Positions 50,412 through 59,301 of a stretch of DNA of 64,000 nucleotides are shown piece by piece. The DNA is from Streptomyces sp. NRRL F-6131. Its GTDB lineage: Bacteria > Actinomycetota > Actinomycetes > Streptomycetales > Streptomycetaceae. Made by a program: the position numbers and the translations under genes. Every line of letters starts with the position of its first letter. Positions within the stretch are counted from its first letter, which is position 1. The DNA lies in NCBI GenBank assembly GCA_000719695.1, contig JOHN01000043.1, positions 1 to 64,000 on the forward strand, read 5' to 3'. The notes below the pieces were generated by a model. It saw only the letters and a program-made list of their open reading frames with translations, did not search any database and had not been told where the DNA came from.

Positions 50412-51057
50412 GTCCATCCGCCACGGCCTGCTCGCCCTGCTCGACCAGGGGCCGCGCTACGGCTACCAGCTGAGAACCGAGTTCGAGGCGCGCACCGGCG
50501 CCACCTGGCCGCTGAACGTCGGCCAGGTCTACACCACCCTCGCCCGTCTGGAGCGCGACGGACTGGTCGTCCCCGCCGGGGAGGACGAGGAGGGCCACCA
50601 GTTCTACGCGGCCACCGACGCCGGCCGCGCCGAACTGCGCGCCTGGTTCGACACCCCGGTCCCGCGCACCAACCCGCCCCGCGACGAACTCGCCATCAAG
50701 CTCGCCATGGCCGTCACCGTCCCCGGCGTCGACGTGCCCGCCGTCGTCCAGGGCCAGCGCCGGCACAGCATCAAGGCGCTCCAGGACTACACCCGGCTCA
50801 AGGCCCGCGCCCTCGCCGGCGAGAGCCGCCCCGCCGGGCCCGACCAGCCCGGCTCCGACCTCGCCTGGCTGCTCGTCCTCGAACAGCTGATCTTCCAGAC
50901 CGAGGCCGAGGTCCGCTGGCTCGACCACTGCGAGACCCGGCTCGCCCAGCGCGCCGAGGTCGAACAGGCCCGCGCCGCCGAGGCCCGGGCCGCCGGAGCG
51001 GACGACGGACCGGTGCCCGCGCCCGCCCGCTTCGGCCGCCGCCGCAGCAAGGCCTGA
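50410..51057 (+). CDS. PadR family transcriptional regulator
   Basis: A 215-residue regulator with an N-terminal winged helix: SIRHGLLALLDQGPRYGYQL, VYTTLARLERDGLV and the wing EGHQFYAATDAGRAEL. The C-terminal half is an alpha-helical dimerisation domain (RRHSIKALQDYTRLKA, WLLVLEQLIFQTEAEVRWLD). PadR proteins often repress an adjacent exporter and are released by drugs or other ligands; the ABC transporter genes begin 167 nt downstream on the same strand. The ATG overlaps the second operator palindrome, pointing to autoregulation. Confidence 0.92.
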   Translation: MSIRHGLLALLDQGPRYGYQLRTEFEARTGATWPLNVGQVYTTLARLERDGLVVPAGEDEEGHQFYAATDAGRAELRAWFDTPVPRTNPPRDELAIKLAMAVTVPGVDVPAVVQGQRRHSIKALQDYTRLKARALAGESRPAGPDQPGSDLAWLLVLEQLIFQTEAEVRWLDHCETRLAQRAEVEQARAAEARAAGADDGPVPAPARFGRRRSKA

Positions 51058-51103
51058 CGCACCGGCCGACCGCACCACCGACGCGACGGCACCACTGACG
51101 GAG

Positions 51104-51139
51104 CCACCGACCGCACCACCGACCGCACCACCGACGGAA
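51104..51139 (+). repeat. 12-nt tandem repeat after padR
   Basis: CCACCGACCGCA occurs exactly twice (51104-51115, 51116-51127) followed by a variant copy; further degenerate CACCGAC units spread over 51060-51190. The array fills the gap between padR and the ABC gene. In the padR frame it would encode TTDR repeats with no stop, hinting it was once coding or arose by slippage. Confidence 0.6.
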
Positions 51140-51224
51140 CCCTCGACCGGACCGCCGGCCGAACCCGAACCACCGGCCCGACCGACGCCACCGCGCGACG
51201 GGCCCCACCACAGCAGGGGGAATC

Positions 51225-51995
51225 GTGTCCCACACCGATCCGGCCAGGAGCGGCGCCGCCGTCCTGCACCTGGACAACATCACCCGTGTCCACGGGCAGG
51301 GCGCCGCCGAGGTCCAGGCGCTGCGCGGCGTCGACCTCAAGGTCCACCCCGGCGAGTTCGTCGCCGTCATGGGCCCCTCCGGCTCCGGCAAGTCCACCCT
51401 GCTCACCCTCGCCGGCGGACTCGACACCCCCAGCACCGGCCAGGTCCTGGTCGAGGGCGTCTCCCTCGGCGGACTCAGCCGCAAGAAGCTCGCCGAGGTC
51501 CGCCGCCGCTCCGTCGGCTACGTCTTCCAGGACTACAACCTGATCCCGGCCCTCACCGCCGCCGAGAACATCTCGCTGCCCCGCGAACTCGACGGCCTGT
51601 CCACCCGCGCCGCCCGCCGGGAGGCCCTCGCCGCCCTGGAGGAACTCGGCATCCCCGAACTCGCCGACCGCTTCCCCGACGACATGTCCGGCGGCCAGCA
51701 GCAGCGCGTCGCCATCGCCCGCGCCCTCATCGGCGACCGCCGCCTCGTCCTCGCCGACGAGCCCACCGGCGCCCTCGACTCCACCACCGGCGAGTCCGTC
51801 CTCGCCGTCCTGCGCGCCCGCTGCGACGCCGGCGCCGCCGCCATGATGGTCACCCACGAAGCCCGGCACGCCGCCTGGGCCGACCGCGTCGTCTTCCTGC
51901 GCGACGGCCGCATGGTCGACGAGAGCGCCAGCCAGGACGCCGGCAGCCTCCTCGTCGCCGCCGCCACCAACGCGAAGGGCCCGGTGGGGGAGTGA
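51225..51995 (+). CDS. ABC transporter ATP-binding protein (MacB/LolD type)
   Basis: A 256-residue ATPase. Walker A MGPSGSGKSTLLTLAGG, Q-loop VFQDYNLIPALTAAEN, signature MSGGQQQRVAIARAL, Walker B LVLADEPTGALD and H-loop MMVTHEAR are intact and the LDxxTGE D-loop is typical of the MacB/BceA/LolD group that drives FtsX-like permeases. GTG start follows GGGGGAATC. Its stop overlaps the permease start by 4 nt, so the pair is coupled. With PadR upstream, this looks like a regulated efflux or lipoprotein/peptide-handling system; the substrate is unknown. Confidence 0.93.
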   Translation: MSHTDPARSGAAVLHLDNITRVHGQGAAEVQALRGVDLKVHPGEFVAVMGPSGSGKSTLLTLAGGLDTPSTGQVLVEGVSLGGLSRKKLAEVRRRSVGYVFQDYNLIPALTAAENISLPRELDGLSTRAARREALAALEELGIPELADRFPDDMSGGQQQRVAIARALIGDRRLVLADEPTGALDSTTGESVLAVLRARCDAGAAAMMVTHEARHAAWADRVVFLRDGRMVDESASQDAGSLLVAAATNAKGPVGE

Positions 51996-54874
51996 AGCTC
52001 ACCTCCTGGCGGGTCGCCCTGCGCATCGCCCGCCGCGACGCCCTGCGCTCCAAGGGCCGCAGCGCCCTCGTCGTCGCCATGGTCGCGCTGCCCGTCCTCG
52101 GCGTCGCCGGGGCCGACGTCGTCTTCCGCAGCGCCGAACTCGACCCCGCGGAGAAGGCCGTCCGCGTCATGGGCCAGTCCGCCGCCGAACTCCGCATCCT
52201 CGACCGCGGCGCCGTCGTCCTCCAGGCACCCGACCCCGCCGAGGACTTCCACGTCACCGACGCCGCGGAGACGAAGAAGGAGAACGGGCAGCCCGCCTAC
52301 ACGCCCGAGCAGCGACGCAGCCTCGACACCGACCCCGCGGAGGTGGCGCGCGGCCTCCTGCCCGGCGCCGTCCTCGTCCCGTTCCGCGAGGGCCCCTACA
52401 TCGTCACCAGCACCGCCGAGGGCCTCACCAACGTCCGCGTCACCGAGGCCGACCTCGCCGACCCGGTCTGGAAGGGCCGCTACGACGTCGTCAAGGGCCG
52501 CGCCCCCGGCGCCGACCACGAGATCGCCGTCACCCAGGACTTCCTCGACAGCTCCGGGCTGAAGATCGGCGACCGCACCGCCCCCCGCGGCCTGGAAGCC
52601 ACCCCGTACACCATCACCGGTGTCGCCGAACACCCCGGCGAGCTGCGCTCCGCCACCCTGTACGCCCGCCCCGGCGCCCTGCTCGACAAGCTCGCCAAGC
52701 TGCCCGGCGCCGACACCGGCAGCCGCGGCCGCAACTCCGTCAGCGAGGGCGTCAGCCACTGGCTCGTCAAACTCCCCGCCGGCGGCGCCGTCGACTGGCC
52801 CAAGGTGACGGAGTTCAACAAGTACGGCTTCGTCGTCTCCTCCCGCGCGGTCTTCCTCGACCCGCCGGCCCGCTCCGAGGTGCCGTTCTACACCTACCAG
52901 GACAGCCGCGGCGGCAGCAGCACCCCGTTCTTCGACCGCACCGCCGTCGTCATCCTCGGCACCGTCGTCGGCATGGCCCTGCTGGAGATCGTCCTCCTCG
53001 CCGGCCCCGCCTTCGCCGTCGGCGCCCGCCGCTCCCGCCGCCAGCTCGGCCTGCTCGCCGCGGGCGGCGGAGAACAGGCCCACGTGCGCGCCGTCGTCCT
53101 CGGCGGCGGCGTCGTCCTCGGCCTCACCGGCGCGCTCGCCGGCCTCGTCACCGGCATCGGCCTCGTCGCGGTGTTCCGCACCCAGGCCGAGGACTACGCC
53201 GGCGAACGGTTCGGCCACTTCGACCTCCAGCCGCTCGACCTGCTCGGCATCCTCCTCATCGGCCTCGTCACCGGCCTGCTCGCCGCCGTCGTGCCCGCCG
53301 TCCAGGCCTCCCGGCAGGACGTCGTCGCCGCGCTCACCGGCCGCGACACCCTCAAGCCGCCCAGCCGCAAGCTCGCCCTGCTCGGCCTGCTGATGCTCGG
53401 CGGCGGCTCCGCCCTCGCCCTGCTCGGCGCCACCGGCGGCTTCGGCAGCCGCTCCCTCGCCGTCCTCGGCGGCTCCGCGGTCGCCGAACTCGGCATGGTC
53501 GCGCTCACCCCCTACCTGGTCGGCCTGTTCGGCCGGATCGGCCGCTGGCTGCCGCTCGGCCCCCGGCTCGCCCTGCGCGACTCCGTCCGCCACCGCGGCC
53601 GCACCGCCCCCGCCGTCGCCGCCGTCATGGCCGCCGTCGCCGGCAGCGTCGCCGTCGGCGTCTACGTCGCCAGCAGCGTCGAACAGGCGCGCCGCGAGTA
53701 CGTCGCCGCCGGCCCCGCCAACGCCGTCATCCTGGCCAACGGCTGGGGCGCCGCCTCCGACGGCGCGATGCTGCCCCAGCTGCGCGGCGCCGTGCAGAAC
53801 TCCGTCCCCGCCCTCGGCCCCCGCGCCGACGTCCAGCGCGTCAACTACAAGGGCGACTGCATGGTCGGCGGCAACAGCTGCGGCCACGTCTCCCTCGCCC
53901 TGCCCGAGGAACGCCAGTGCCCGGTCTGGAGCAAGCAGCGCAAGACCCTCCCCGAGGGCGAGGTCGAGCGGCTGCGCCGCGAGGACCCGCGCTGCAAGGA
54001 GGACAACGTCGTCCGCGGCAACAGCTTCGGCAGCGTCCAGTCCGGTGACGCCGCCCTGCTGCGCAACCTCTACGGCATCACCGACCCCGCCGCGGCCGCG
54101 GCCGTCGCGGCCGGCAAGGCCGTCGTCCTCGACGAGCGGTTCCTCGTGGACGGCAAGGTCACCCTGGAGCTCACCGAGCCCTTCCCCGACCAGCCGATGA
54201 CCGAGGACTTCGAGCCCGCCTCGCACACCGTCACCCTGGACGCGGTGTACCTGGCCTCCCCGCTCAACCCCGGCGGGTGCGCCGTGATCGGCGCCGACGC
54301 GGTGCGCCGGCTCGGCCTCACCGTCACCGAGGCCGGCTCCGTCTGGCTGCCCGACGCCGCGCCCTCCGACGGCGCCGAGCAGAAGGCCCGGGGCGCCCTC
54401 GCCAAGCTGGCCGACAACATCGAGTTCGACGTCGAACGCGGCTACCGCTCCGACGGCGACCTCATCAGCCTCGGCCTCACCGTGTTCGCCGGCCTCGTCG
54501 CCCTCGGCGCCGCCGGCATCGCGACCGGCCTGGCCGCCGCGGACTCCCAGCGCGACTTGACCACCCTCGCGGCGGTCGGCGCCGCGCCCCGGATCCGACG
54601 CACCCTCTCCGGCTTCCAGTGCGGCGTCATCGCCGCCATGGGCGCCCTGCTCGGGGCCGTCGCCGGCGTCGTGCCCGCCGTCGCCCTGCGCAAGGTCGAG
54701 GCCGCCGGGCAGGCCTACCCCGGGATGAGCCTCCAGGAGGCGGCGGCCAAGGGCGTCGTGGTGTTCCCCTGGCTCACCATCGGGGCCACCGTGATCCTGC
54801 TGCCGCTGCTCGCCGTGGCGCTGGCCGCGCTGCTCACCCGCTCGCGGATCTCGCTGCTGCGCCGCTCCGGCTGA
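51992..54874 (+). CDS. FtsX-like ABC transporter permease
   Basis: A 960-residue permease with an N-terminal helix (ALVVAMVALPVLGVAGADVV), a large extracytoplasmic domain (~30-320), a first FtsX core of four helices (~325-510), a second large outer domain with several Cys (CMVGGNSCGHVSL, CPVW), and a C-terminal FtsX core (LTVFAGLVALGAAGIATGL to VILLPLLAVALAALLT). This ~10-helix, two-FtsX layout is usual for single-permease systems of streptomycetes. The outer-domain cysteines could form disulfides. GTG start overlaps the ATPase gene. Export or mechanical signalling role is inferred. Confidence 0.9.
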   Translation: MKLTSWRVALRIARRDALRSKGRSALVVAMVALPVLGVAGADVVFRSAELDPAEKAVRVMGQSAAELRILDRGAVVLQAPDPAEDFHVTDAAETKKENGQPAYTPEQRRSLDTDPAEVARGLLPGAVLVPFREGPYIVTSTAEGLTNVRVTEADLADPVWKGRYDVVKGRAPGADHEIAVTQDFLDSSGLKIGDRTAPRGLEATPYTITGVAEHPGELRSATLYARPGALLDKLAKLPGADTGSRGRNSVSEGVSHWLVKLPAGGAVDWPKVTEFNKYGFVVSSRAVFLDPPARSEVPFYTYQDSRGGSSTPFFDRTAVVILGTVVGMALLEIVLLAGPAFAVGARRSRRQLGLLAAGGGEQAHVRAVVLGGGVVLGLTGALAGLVTGIGLVAVFRTQAEDYAGERFGHFDLQPLDLLGILLIGLVTGLLAAVVPAVQASRQDVVAALTGRDTLKPPSRKLALLGLLMLGGGSALALLGATGGFGSRSLAVLGGSAVAELGMVALTPYLVGLFGRIGRWLPLGPRLALRDSVRHRGRTAPAVAAVMAAVAGSVAVGVYVASSVEQARREYVAAGPANAVILANGWGAASDGAMLPQLRGAVQNSVPALGPRADVQRVNYKGDCMVGGNSCGHVSLALPEERQCPVWSKQRKTLPEGEVERLRREDPRCKEDNVVRGNSFGSVQSGDAALLRNLYGITDPAAAAAVAAGKAVVLDERFLVDGKVTLELTEPFPDQPMTEDFEPASHTVTLDAVYLASPLNPGGCAVIGADAVRRLGLTVTEAGSVWLPDAAPSDGAEQKARGALAKLADNIEFDVERGYRSDGDLISLGLTVFAGLVALGAAGIATGLAAADSQRDLTTLAAVGAAPRIRRTLSGFQCGVIAAMGALLGAVAGVVPAVALRKVEAAGQAYPGMSLQEAAAKGVVVFPWLTIGATVILLPLLAVALAALLTRSRISLLRRSG

Positions 54875-54924
54875 CGCGTCCCGGCTGACCCGTCCCGGCC
54901 GAGCCGTCCGGGACCGGGGCGTCC

Positions 54925-54956
54925 GGGACCGGGGCGTCGCCCGACGCCCCGGTCCC
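54925..54956 (+). terminator. 15-bp hairpin after the permease gene
   Basis: GGGACCGGGGCGTCG (54925-54939) pairs perfectly with CGACGCCCCGGTCCC (54942-54956). The left arm belongs to a 15-nt direct repeat (copies from 54907 and 54922). About 50 nt past the permease stop. Confidence 0.8.
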
Positions 54957-55118
54957 GTCCCGGTCCGTGGGCTCCGCCGTTCCCGTCCCGTCGACCCGTC
55001 ACCCCCGGCCGCCGCCCGCCGCGCGCGCCCGGGGGTGACGGACGTTACAGGCCCCGGGGTGCCCACCCTTCGGGACCGGGGCGGCTTTCGGGCGTCCGGG
55101 CGAACTAAAGTCGTCCGT

Positions 55119-56531
55119 ATGACGAGAACTCCGGACAGCGTCGTCCGCTCCTTCATCGACCAGCAGCAGGCAGGCTTCCTCGCGGACCTCGCCGACTGGC
55201 TCCGCATCCCCTCGGTGTCCGCCGACCCGGGCCGGGCCGCGGACGTCCGGCGCTCCGCCGAGTGGCTGGCCGCGAAGCTGCGCGACACCGGCTTCCCGGT
55301 GGCCGAGGTGTGGGAGACGGACGGCCTGCCGGCGGTCTTCGCCGAGTGGCCCTCCGGGGACGCGTCCGCGCCGACCGTCCTCGTCTACGGGCACCACGAC
55401 GTGCAGCCCGCCGCCCGGGAGGACGGCTGGGCGACCGACCCGTTCGAGCCGACCGTGGTCGGCAACCGGCTGTACGCGCGGGGCGCCGCCGACGACAAGG
55501 GCCAGGTCTTCTTCCACACCCTCGGGGTGCGGGCCCACCTGGCCGCCACCGGCCGCACCGCGCCGGCCGTCAACCTCAAGCTGCTGGTCGAGGGCGAGGA
55601 GGAGTCCGGCTCCCCGCACTTCGCCGACCTGGTGCGCCGCGAGGCCGACCGGCTGGCCGCCGACGTCGTGATCATCTCGGACACCGGCATGTGGTCCGAG
55701 ACCACGCCGACCGTCTGCACCGGCATGCGCGGCCTCGCCGACGCCCAGATCGACCTCTACGGGCCGGACACCGACATCCACTCCGGCTCCTTCGGCGGGG
55801 CCGTGCCCAACCCGGCCGCCGTCGCCGCCGAGCTGGCCGCCGGTCTGCACGACGCCGACCACCGGGTGGCCGTCCCCGGCTTCTACGACGGCGTGATCGA
55901 GCTGACCGACCGCGAGCGCGAGCTCTTCGCCGAGCTGCCCTTCGACGAGGCCGCCTGGCTGAAGGTCGCCAAGTCGTACGGCACCCGCGGCGAGGCCGGC
56001 TACTCCACCCTGGAGCGGATCTGGGCGCGCCCGACCGCCGAGGTCAACGGCATCTGGGGCGGCTACACCGGCCCCGGCGGCAAGACCATCGTGCCCGCCT
56101 CGGCGCACCTGAAGCTGTCCTTCCGGCTGGTCGCCGGGCAGGAGGTCGAGAAGGTCCGGGAGGCCGTCCGCGCCTGGGTGGACGAGCGGGTGCCCGAGGG
56201 CATCCGCCACGAGCTGGTCTTCCCGGGCGCGACCCGGCCCTGCCTGACCCCGCTGGACCACCCGGCGCTGCAGTCCACCGTCCGGGCGATGGGCCGCGCC
56301 TTCGAGCAGCGGATCCTGTTCACCCGCGAGGGCGGCTCCGGCCCGGCCGCCGACCTGCAGGACGTGCTGGGCGCGCCGGTGCTGTTCCTCGGCATCTCGG
56401 TGCCCTCGGACGGCTGGCACTCGGTCGACGAGAAGGTCGAGCTGGACCTGCTGGCCAAGGGCGTCGAGACGGCCGCCTACCTCTGGGCCGACCTGGCCGA
56501 GAACTGGCGGCCGGGCGGCGAGCGCGCGTGA
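55119..56531 (+). CDS. M20 family dipeptidase
   Basis: A 470-residue di-zinc peptidase of the CNDP/PepV-like M20 group. YGHHDVQP (ligand His, base Asp), GAADDKGQVFFH (bridging Asp), EGEEESGSPHF (catalytic Glu pair), VIISDTGMW (ligand Asp) and the late SVPSDGWHSVDEKV (final His) are all present; the lid domain covers about residues 215-385. Probably cytoplasmic, cleaving dipeptides or related amides. No Shine-Dalgarno sequence; TAAAGT (55106-55111) lies 7 nt before the ATG, so the mRNA may be leaderless. nudC follows after 84 nt. Confidence 0.93.
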   Translation: MTRTPDSVVRSFIDQQQAGFLADLADWLRIPSVSADPGRAADVRRSAEWLAAKLRDTGFPVAEVWETDGLPAVFAEWPSGDASAPTVLVYGHHDVQPAAREDGWATDPFEPTVVGNRLYARGAADDKGQVFFHTLGVRAHLAATGRTAPAVNLKLLVEGEEESGSPHFADLVRREADRLAADVVIISDTGMWSETTPTVCTGMRGLADAQIDLYGPDTDIHSGSFGGAVPNPAAVAAELAAGLHDADHRVAVPGFYDGVIELTDRERELFAELPFDEAAWLKVAKSYGTRGEAGYSTLERIWARPTAEVNGIWGGYTGPGGKTIVPASAHLKLSFRLVAGQEVEKVREAVRAWVDERVPEGIRHELVFPGATRPCLTPLDHPALQSTVRAMGRAFEQRILFTREGGSGPAADLQDVLGAPVLFLGISVPSDGWHSVDEKVELDLLAKGVETAAYLWADLAENWRPGGERA

Positions 56532-56615
56532 ATCGGCGGCGCCCGGGCGGGTCGGCGGGACGCACCCGCCGCCCGGCCCGCGCGGCGAACCCGACCCGTC
56601 CGGAAGACTCATCAC

Positions 56616-57572
56616 GTGGGGATGGAACAGTTGAGCACCGTGCCTGAGACCGAACACCCGCTGCACCTGGCGCTGGCCCGGGCCGGGGTGGACCGGGCGG
56701 CCCAGCACCGGTTCGACGAGCCCTGGCTGGCGGCGGCGTGGAGCCACCCGTCCACCAAGGTGCTGCCGATCGCCGGCGGCGAGGCGTTCGTGGTGGACAC
56801 CGGGCAGGGGACCGAGCTGGTCCTGCTGCCCTCCTTCGAGGCGCCGCAGACCGGCGACCGGTACTTCCTCGGCACCGACGAGGACGGCGTGTCCTACTTC
56901 GCGCTGGCCGGCGAGAGCCTGCCGGGCCGGCTGGACGGCGACGCCCGCCCGGCCGGGCTGCGCGAGGTCGGCGGGCTGCTCTCCGACCGGGACGCCGGGC
57001 TGCTGGTGCACGCCGTCGCCCTGGAGCACTGGCACCGGCTGCACAGCTTCTGCTCGCGCTGCGGCCACCGCACCGAGAAGGCCGGTGCCGGGCACGTGCG
57101 GCGCTGCACCTCCTGCGCGGCCGAGCACTACCCGCGCACCGACCCGGCGGTGATCATGATGATCACCGACGAGCAGGACCGCTGTCTGCTCGGCCGCCAG
57201 GCGCTCTGGCCGGAGGGCCGCTGGTCGACGCTGGCCGGCTTCGTCGAGCCGGGGGAGTCGATCGAGCAGGCGGTGGTGCGCGAGGTGCACGAGGAGGCCG
57301 GGGTGCGGGTCGCCGAGGTCTCCTACGTGGCCAGCCAGCCGTGGCCGTTCCCGTCCAGCCTGATGCTGGGCTTCTCGGGCAAGGCGCACCCGGACGGCAC
57401 CGCGATCACGGTGGACGGCGAGGAGCTGGCCGAGGCGCGCTGGTTCTCCCGGGAGGAGCTGCGGGCGGGCATGGCGGCGGGGGAGATCCTGCCGCCGTCG
57501 GGAATCTCGATCGCCCGGCACCTGGTCGAGCTCTGGTACGGCGAGCCGTTGCCGGCGGCGGCCCGCTGGTAA
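56616..57572 (+). CDS. nudC: NAD(+)/NADH diphosphatase NudC
   Basis: A 318-residue Nudix enzyme that hydrolyses NAD(H) and removes NAD caps from RNA. The zinc ribbon CSRCGHRTEK...CTSC is complete, the Nudix box GFVEPGESIEQAV then REVHEEAGV has all acidic residues, and the NudC-specific SQPWPFPSSLMLGF follows. The N-terminal domain (residues ~15-140) contains RYFLGTDEDGVSYFAL, as in other actinobacterial NudC. GTG start with GGAAGA about 9 nt upstream; an ATG two codons later is an alternative. A strong terminator follows. Counterpart: Rv3199c. Confidence 0.95.
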   Translation: MGMEQLSTVPETEHPLHLALARAGVDRAAQHRFDEPWLAAAWSHPSTKVLPIAGGEAFVVDTGQGTELVLLPSFEAPQTGDRYFLGTDEDGVSYFALAGESLPGRLDGDARPAGLREVGGLLSDRDAGLLVHAVALEHWHRLHSFCSRCGHRTEKAGAGHVRRCTSCAAEHYPRTDPAVIMMITDEQDRCLLGRQALWPEGRWSTLAGFVEPGESIEQAVVREVHEEAGVRVAEVSYVASQPWPFPSSLMLGFSGKAHPDGTAITVDGEELAEARWFSREELRAGMAAGEILPPSGISIARHLVELWYGEPLPAAARW

Positions 57573-57625
57573 TTCCCGAGCCGCCCGCCCCGCGCCGGGG
57601 ACAGGCGGATTGGAGCGTTCCCCGG

Positions 57626-57670
57626 ATTGGGGGCGCGCGGAGTTGATTCGCGCGCCCCCAATTTCCTTTT
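57626..57670 (+). terminator. canonical intrinsic terminator after nudC
   Basis: ATTGGGGGCGCGCG (57626-57639) pairs perfectly with CGCGCGCCCCCAAT (57649-57662) over a 9-nt loop, followed by a T-rich tract (TTCCTTTT to 57670). One of only two in this window with a T tail. Confidence 0.92.
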
Positions 57671-57815
57671 CGAACCCGTCTCCCCAAGATGTTCGTAACC
57701 GGAGCGGCCCTGTTCGGTAAGGCCCCCGGCCGCCCGGCGGGCGTCGTCACCGATCCCGGGCGACTTTGCCGCAAACGCCTGAAAGCCGCTCGCCCGTCTC
57801 GCTACATTCACTCGG

Positions 57816-58670
57816 GTGACAATCCCCCGGGGCACCGCCCAATCCCCCAAATACCAGCGCCTCGCCGCGGACCTGCGCCGCCGCATCGCCGAGGGCGAGT
57901 TCACCACCGCGGCCGCCCTCCCGGTCGAGAGCGAGCTGGAACGCCAGTACGGCGTCGCCCGCAACACCGTCCGCCTCGCCGTCGACGTCCTCGTCAACGA
58001 GGGCCGGCTCGTCCGCCTCCAGGGCAAGGGCACCTACCTGCGCGAGCACCCCGTGCTCGACCACCGCGCCTACGGGCCCGCCCCCTGCCTCGACCCGCAG
58101 GACCCCGCCCCGCTCGACTGCCTCGCCACCCCCGGCGCCGTCTACCGCGGCGAGGCCGACGACAGCGGACGCGAACTCACCGTCGACTTCGAGATGATGA
58201 TCGTCCGGGCCCGCGTCGACATCGCCGAACGCCTCGGACTGCGCCCCGGCGAGGCCATCGTCGTCCGCCGCCAACTGCGCCTGCTCGACCGCGAGCCGTA
58301 CTCCATCGAGGAGAGCCACTACCGGGCCGGCCTCGCCGCCGGCACCCCGCTGATGGAACCCGACCAGATCGACGGCGGCGACGAGGCCGTGCTCGCCGCC
58401 CTCGGCCGCACCGAGATCGGCGCCGTCGACCACCTGGTCGCCCGGATGCCCGGCCCCGAGGAGGCCCAGTGGTTCCAGGGCGGCCCCGGGGTCCCGCTGG
58501 TGGTCCAGACCCGCGTCACCTACGACCGGCGCGGACCCGTCCGGGTCATCGAGACCCGCTACTCCGCCGACCGCAGCCGGCTGGTCTACGGCGTCGGCGA
58601 CCTCGCGGCCCGGACCACGCTGCCCGCGCCCGCCGCACCCGTCGACCCGGCCAGGGCCGACGCGCCGTGA
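57816..58670 (+). CDS. GntR family (HutC/UTRA) transcriptional regulator
   Basis: A 284-residue regulator. The N-terminal winged helix is KYQRLAADLRRRIAEGEF, LPVESELERQYGVARNTVR, LVNEGRLVRLQGKGTYL; the C-terminal UTRA-like ligand domain (residues ~110-265) includes LRPGEAIVVRRQLRLLDREP and PLVVQTRVTYDRRGPVRVIETRY. Ligand and targets are unknown. No ribosome binding site precedes the GTG; TACATT (57803-57808) ends 7 nt upstream, so leaderless translation is likely. It lies between nudC and the convergent mycoredoxin gene. Confidence 0.92.
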   Translation: MTIPRGTAQSPKYQRLAADLRRRIAEGEFTTAAALPVESELERQYGVARNTVRLAVDVLVNEGRLVRLQGKGTYLREHPVLDHRAYGPAPCLDPQDPAPLDCLATPGAVYRGEADDSGRELTVDFEMMIVRARVDIAERLGLRPGEAIVVRRQLRLLDREPYSIEESHYRAGLAAGTPLMEPDQIDGGDEAVLAALGRTEIGAVDHLVARMPGPEEAQWFQGGPGVPLVVQTRVTYDRRGPVRVIETRYSADRSRLVYGVGDLAARTTLPAPAAPVDPARADAP

Positions 58671-58709
58671 CCCGCGGGGCGGGCGCGCGTCGGCCCGGGC
58701 CGCCCCGGG

Positions 58710-58967
58710 TCAGGCCGCCAGGGCCTTCTTCACCTGCAGCAGGCTCGGGTTGGTCATCACGACCCGCTCGCCGCCGCCCGCCGGCGTCACGAGCACCGTC
58801 GGCACGGTCTGGTTGCCGTTGTTCACCGACTCGACGAAGGACGCCGACGCCGGGTCCTCCTCGATGTTGATCTCGGTGTAGCCGATGCCCTCGCGCTCCA
58901 GCTGGCTCTTGAGCCGGTTGCAGTAGCCGCACCAGGTCGTGCTGTACATCGTCACGCTGCCGGACAT
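58710..58967 (-). CDS. mrx1: mycoredoxin (glutaredoxin-like, mycothiol-dependent)
   Basis: An 85-residue glutaredoxin-fold oxidoreductase. TMYSTTWCGYCNRLKSQL carries the active-site C-x2-C (CGYC), and TVPTVLV the cis-Pro. In actinobacteria this protein reduces mycothiol-protein mixed disulfides and works with mycothiol. The ATG has AGGAG upstream. Its place next to uvrD2 is conserved (Rv3198A). It is divergent from uvrD2 across ~330 bp. Confidence 0.94.
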   Translation of the reverse strand: MSGSVTMYSTTWCGYCNRLKSQLEREGIGYTEINIEEDPASASFVESVNNGNQTVPTVLVTPAGGGERVVMTNPSLLQVKKALAA

Positions 58968-59301
58968 CGAGGGAACTCCTTCGGGTCGGTCGGATGGGGA
59001 GGGGCGCGCGGACGCGACCGCGCGCGTACCGGTGCCGGTTCCGCGTGCGAATCACGGTTCCGCGGGGAGAACGTCCACCGCCCGGCGGTCATTCCGCGCC
59101 CGGCGACGCCGCCGTCGTGCCGCGCCGTGCCGTGCCGCGCCGTGCCTGTTGCAGCCTGTTGACGCGCTCCGGCGCGGGGTCGGGGACGCGCGCCCCGCCC
59201 GCACCACCACCCGCCGAGCGCGCCGCGATCATCCGGCGATCACACCGCGCCTGTGGACAACCCCGCCCGGGATGTCCGCGCGGACTGAGAGGATGGAACG
59301 C
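58968..59301. other. 334-bp divergent interval mrx1 / uvrD2
   Basis: Contains the promoters of both genes, not individually recognised, and a short GCCGTGCC-type repeat around 59117-59147. No ORF supported. Confidence 0.45.
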
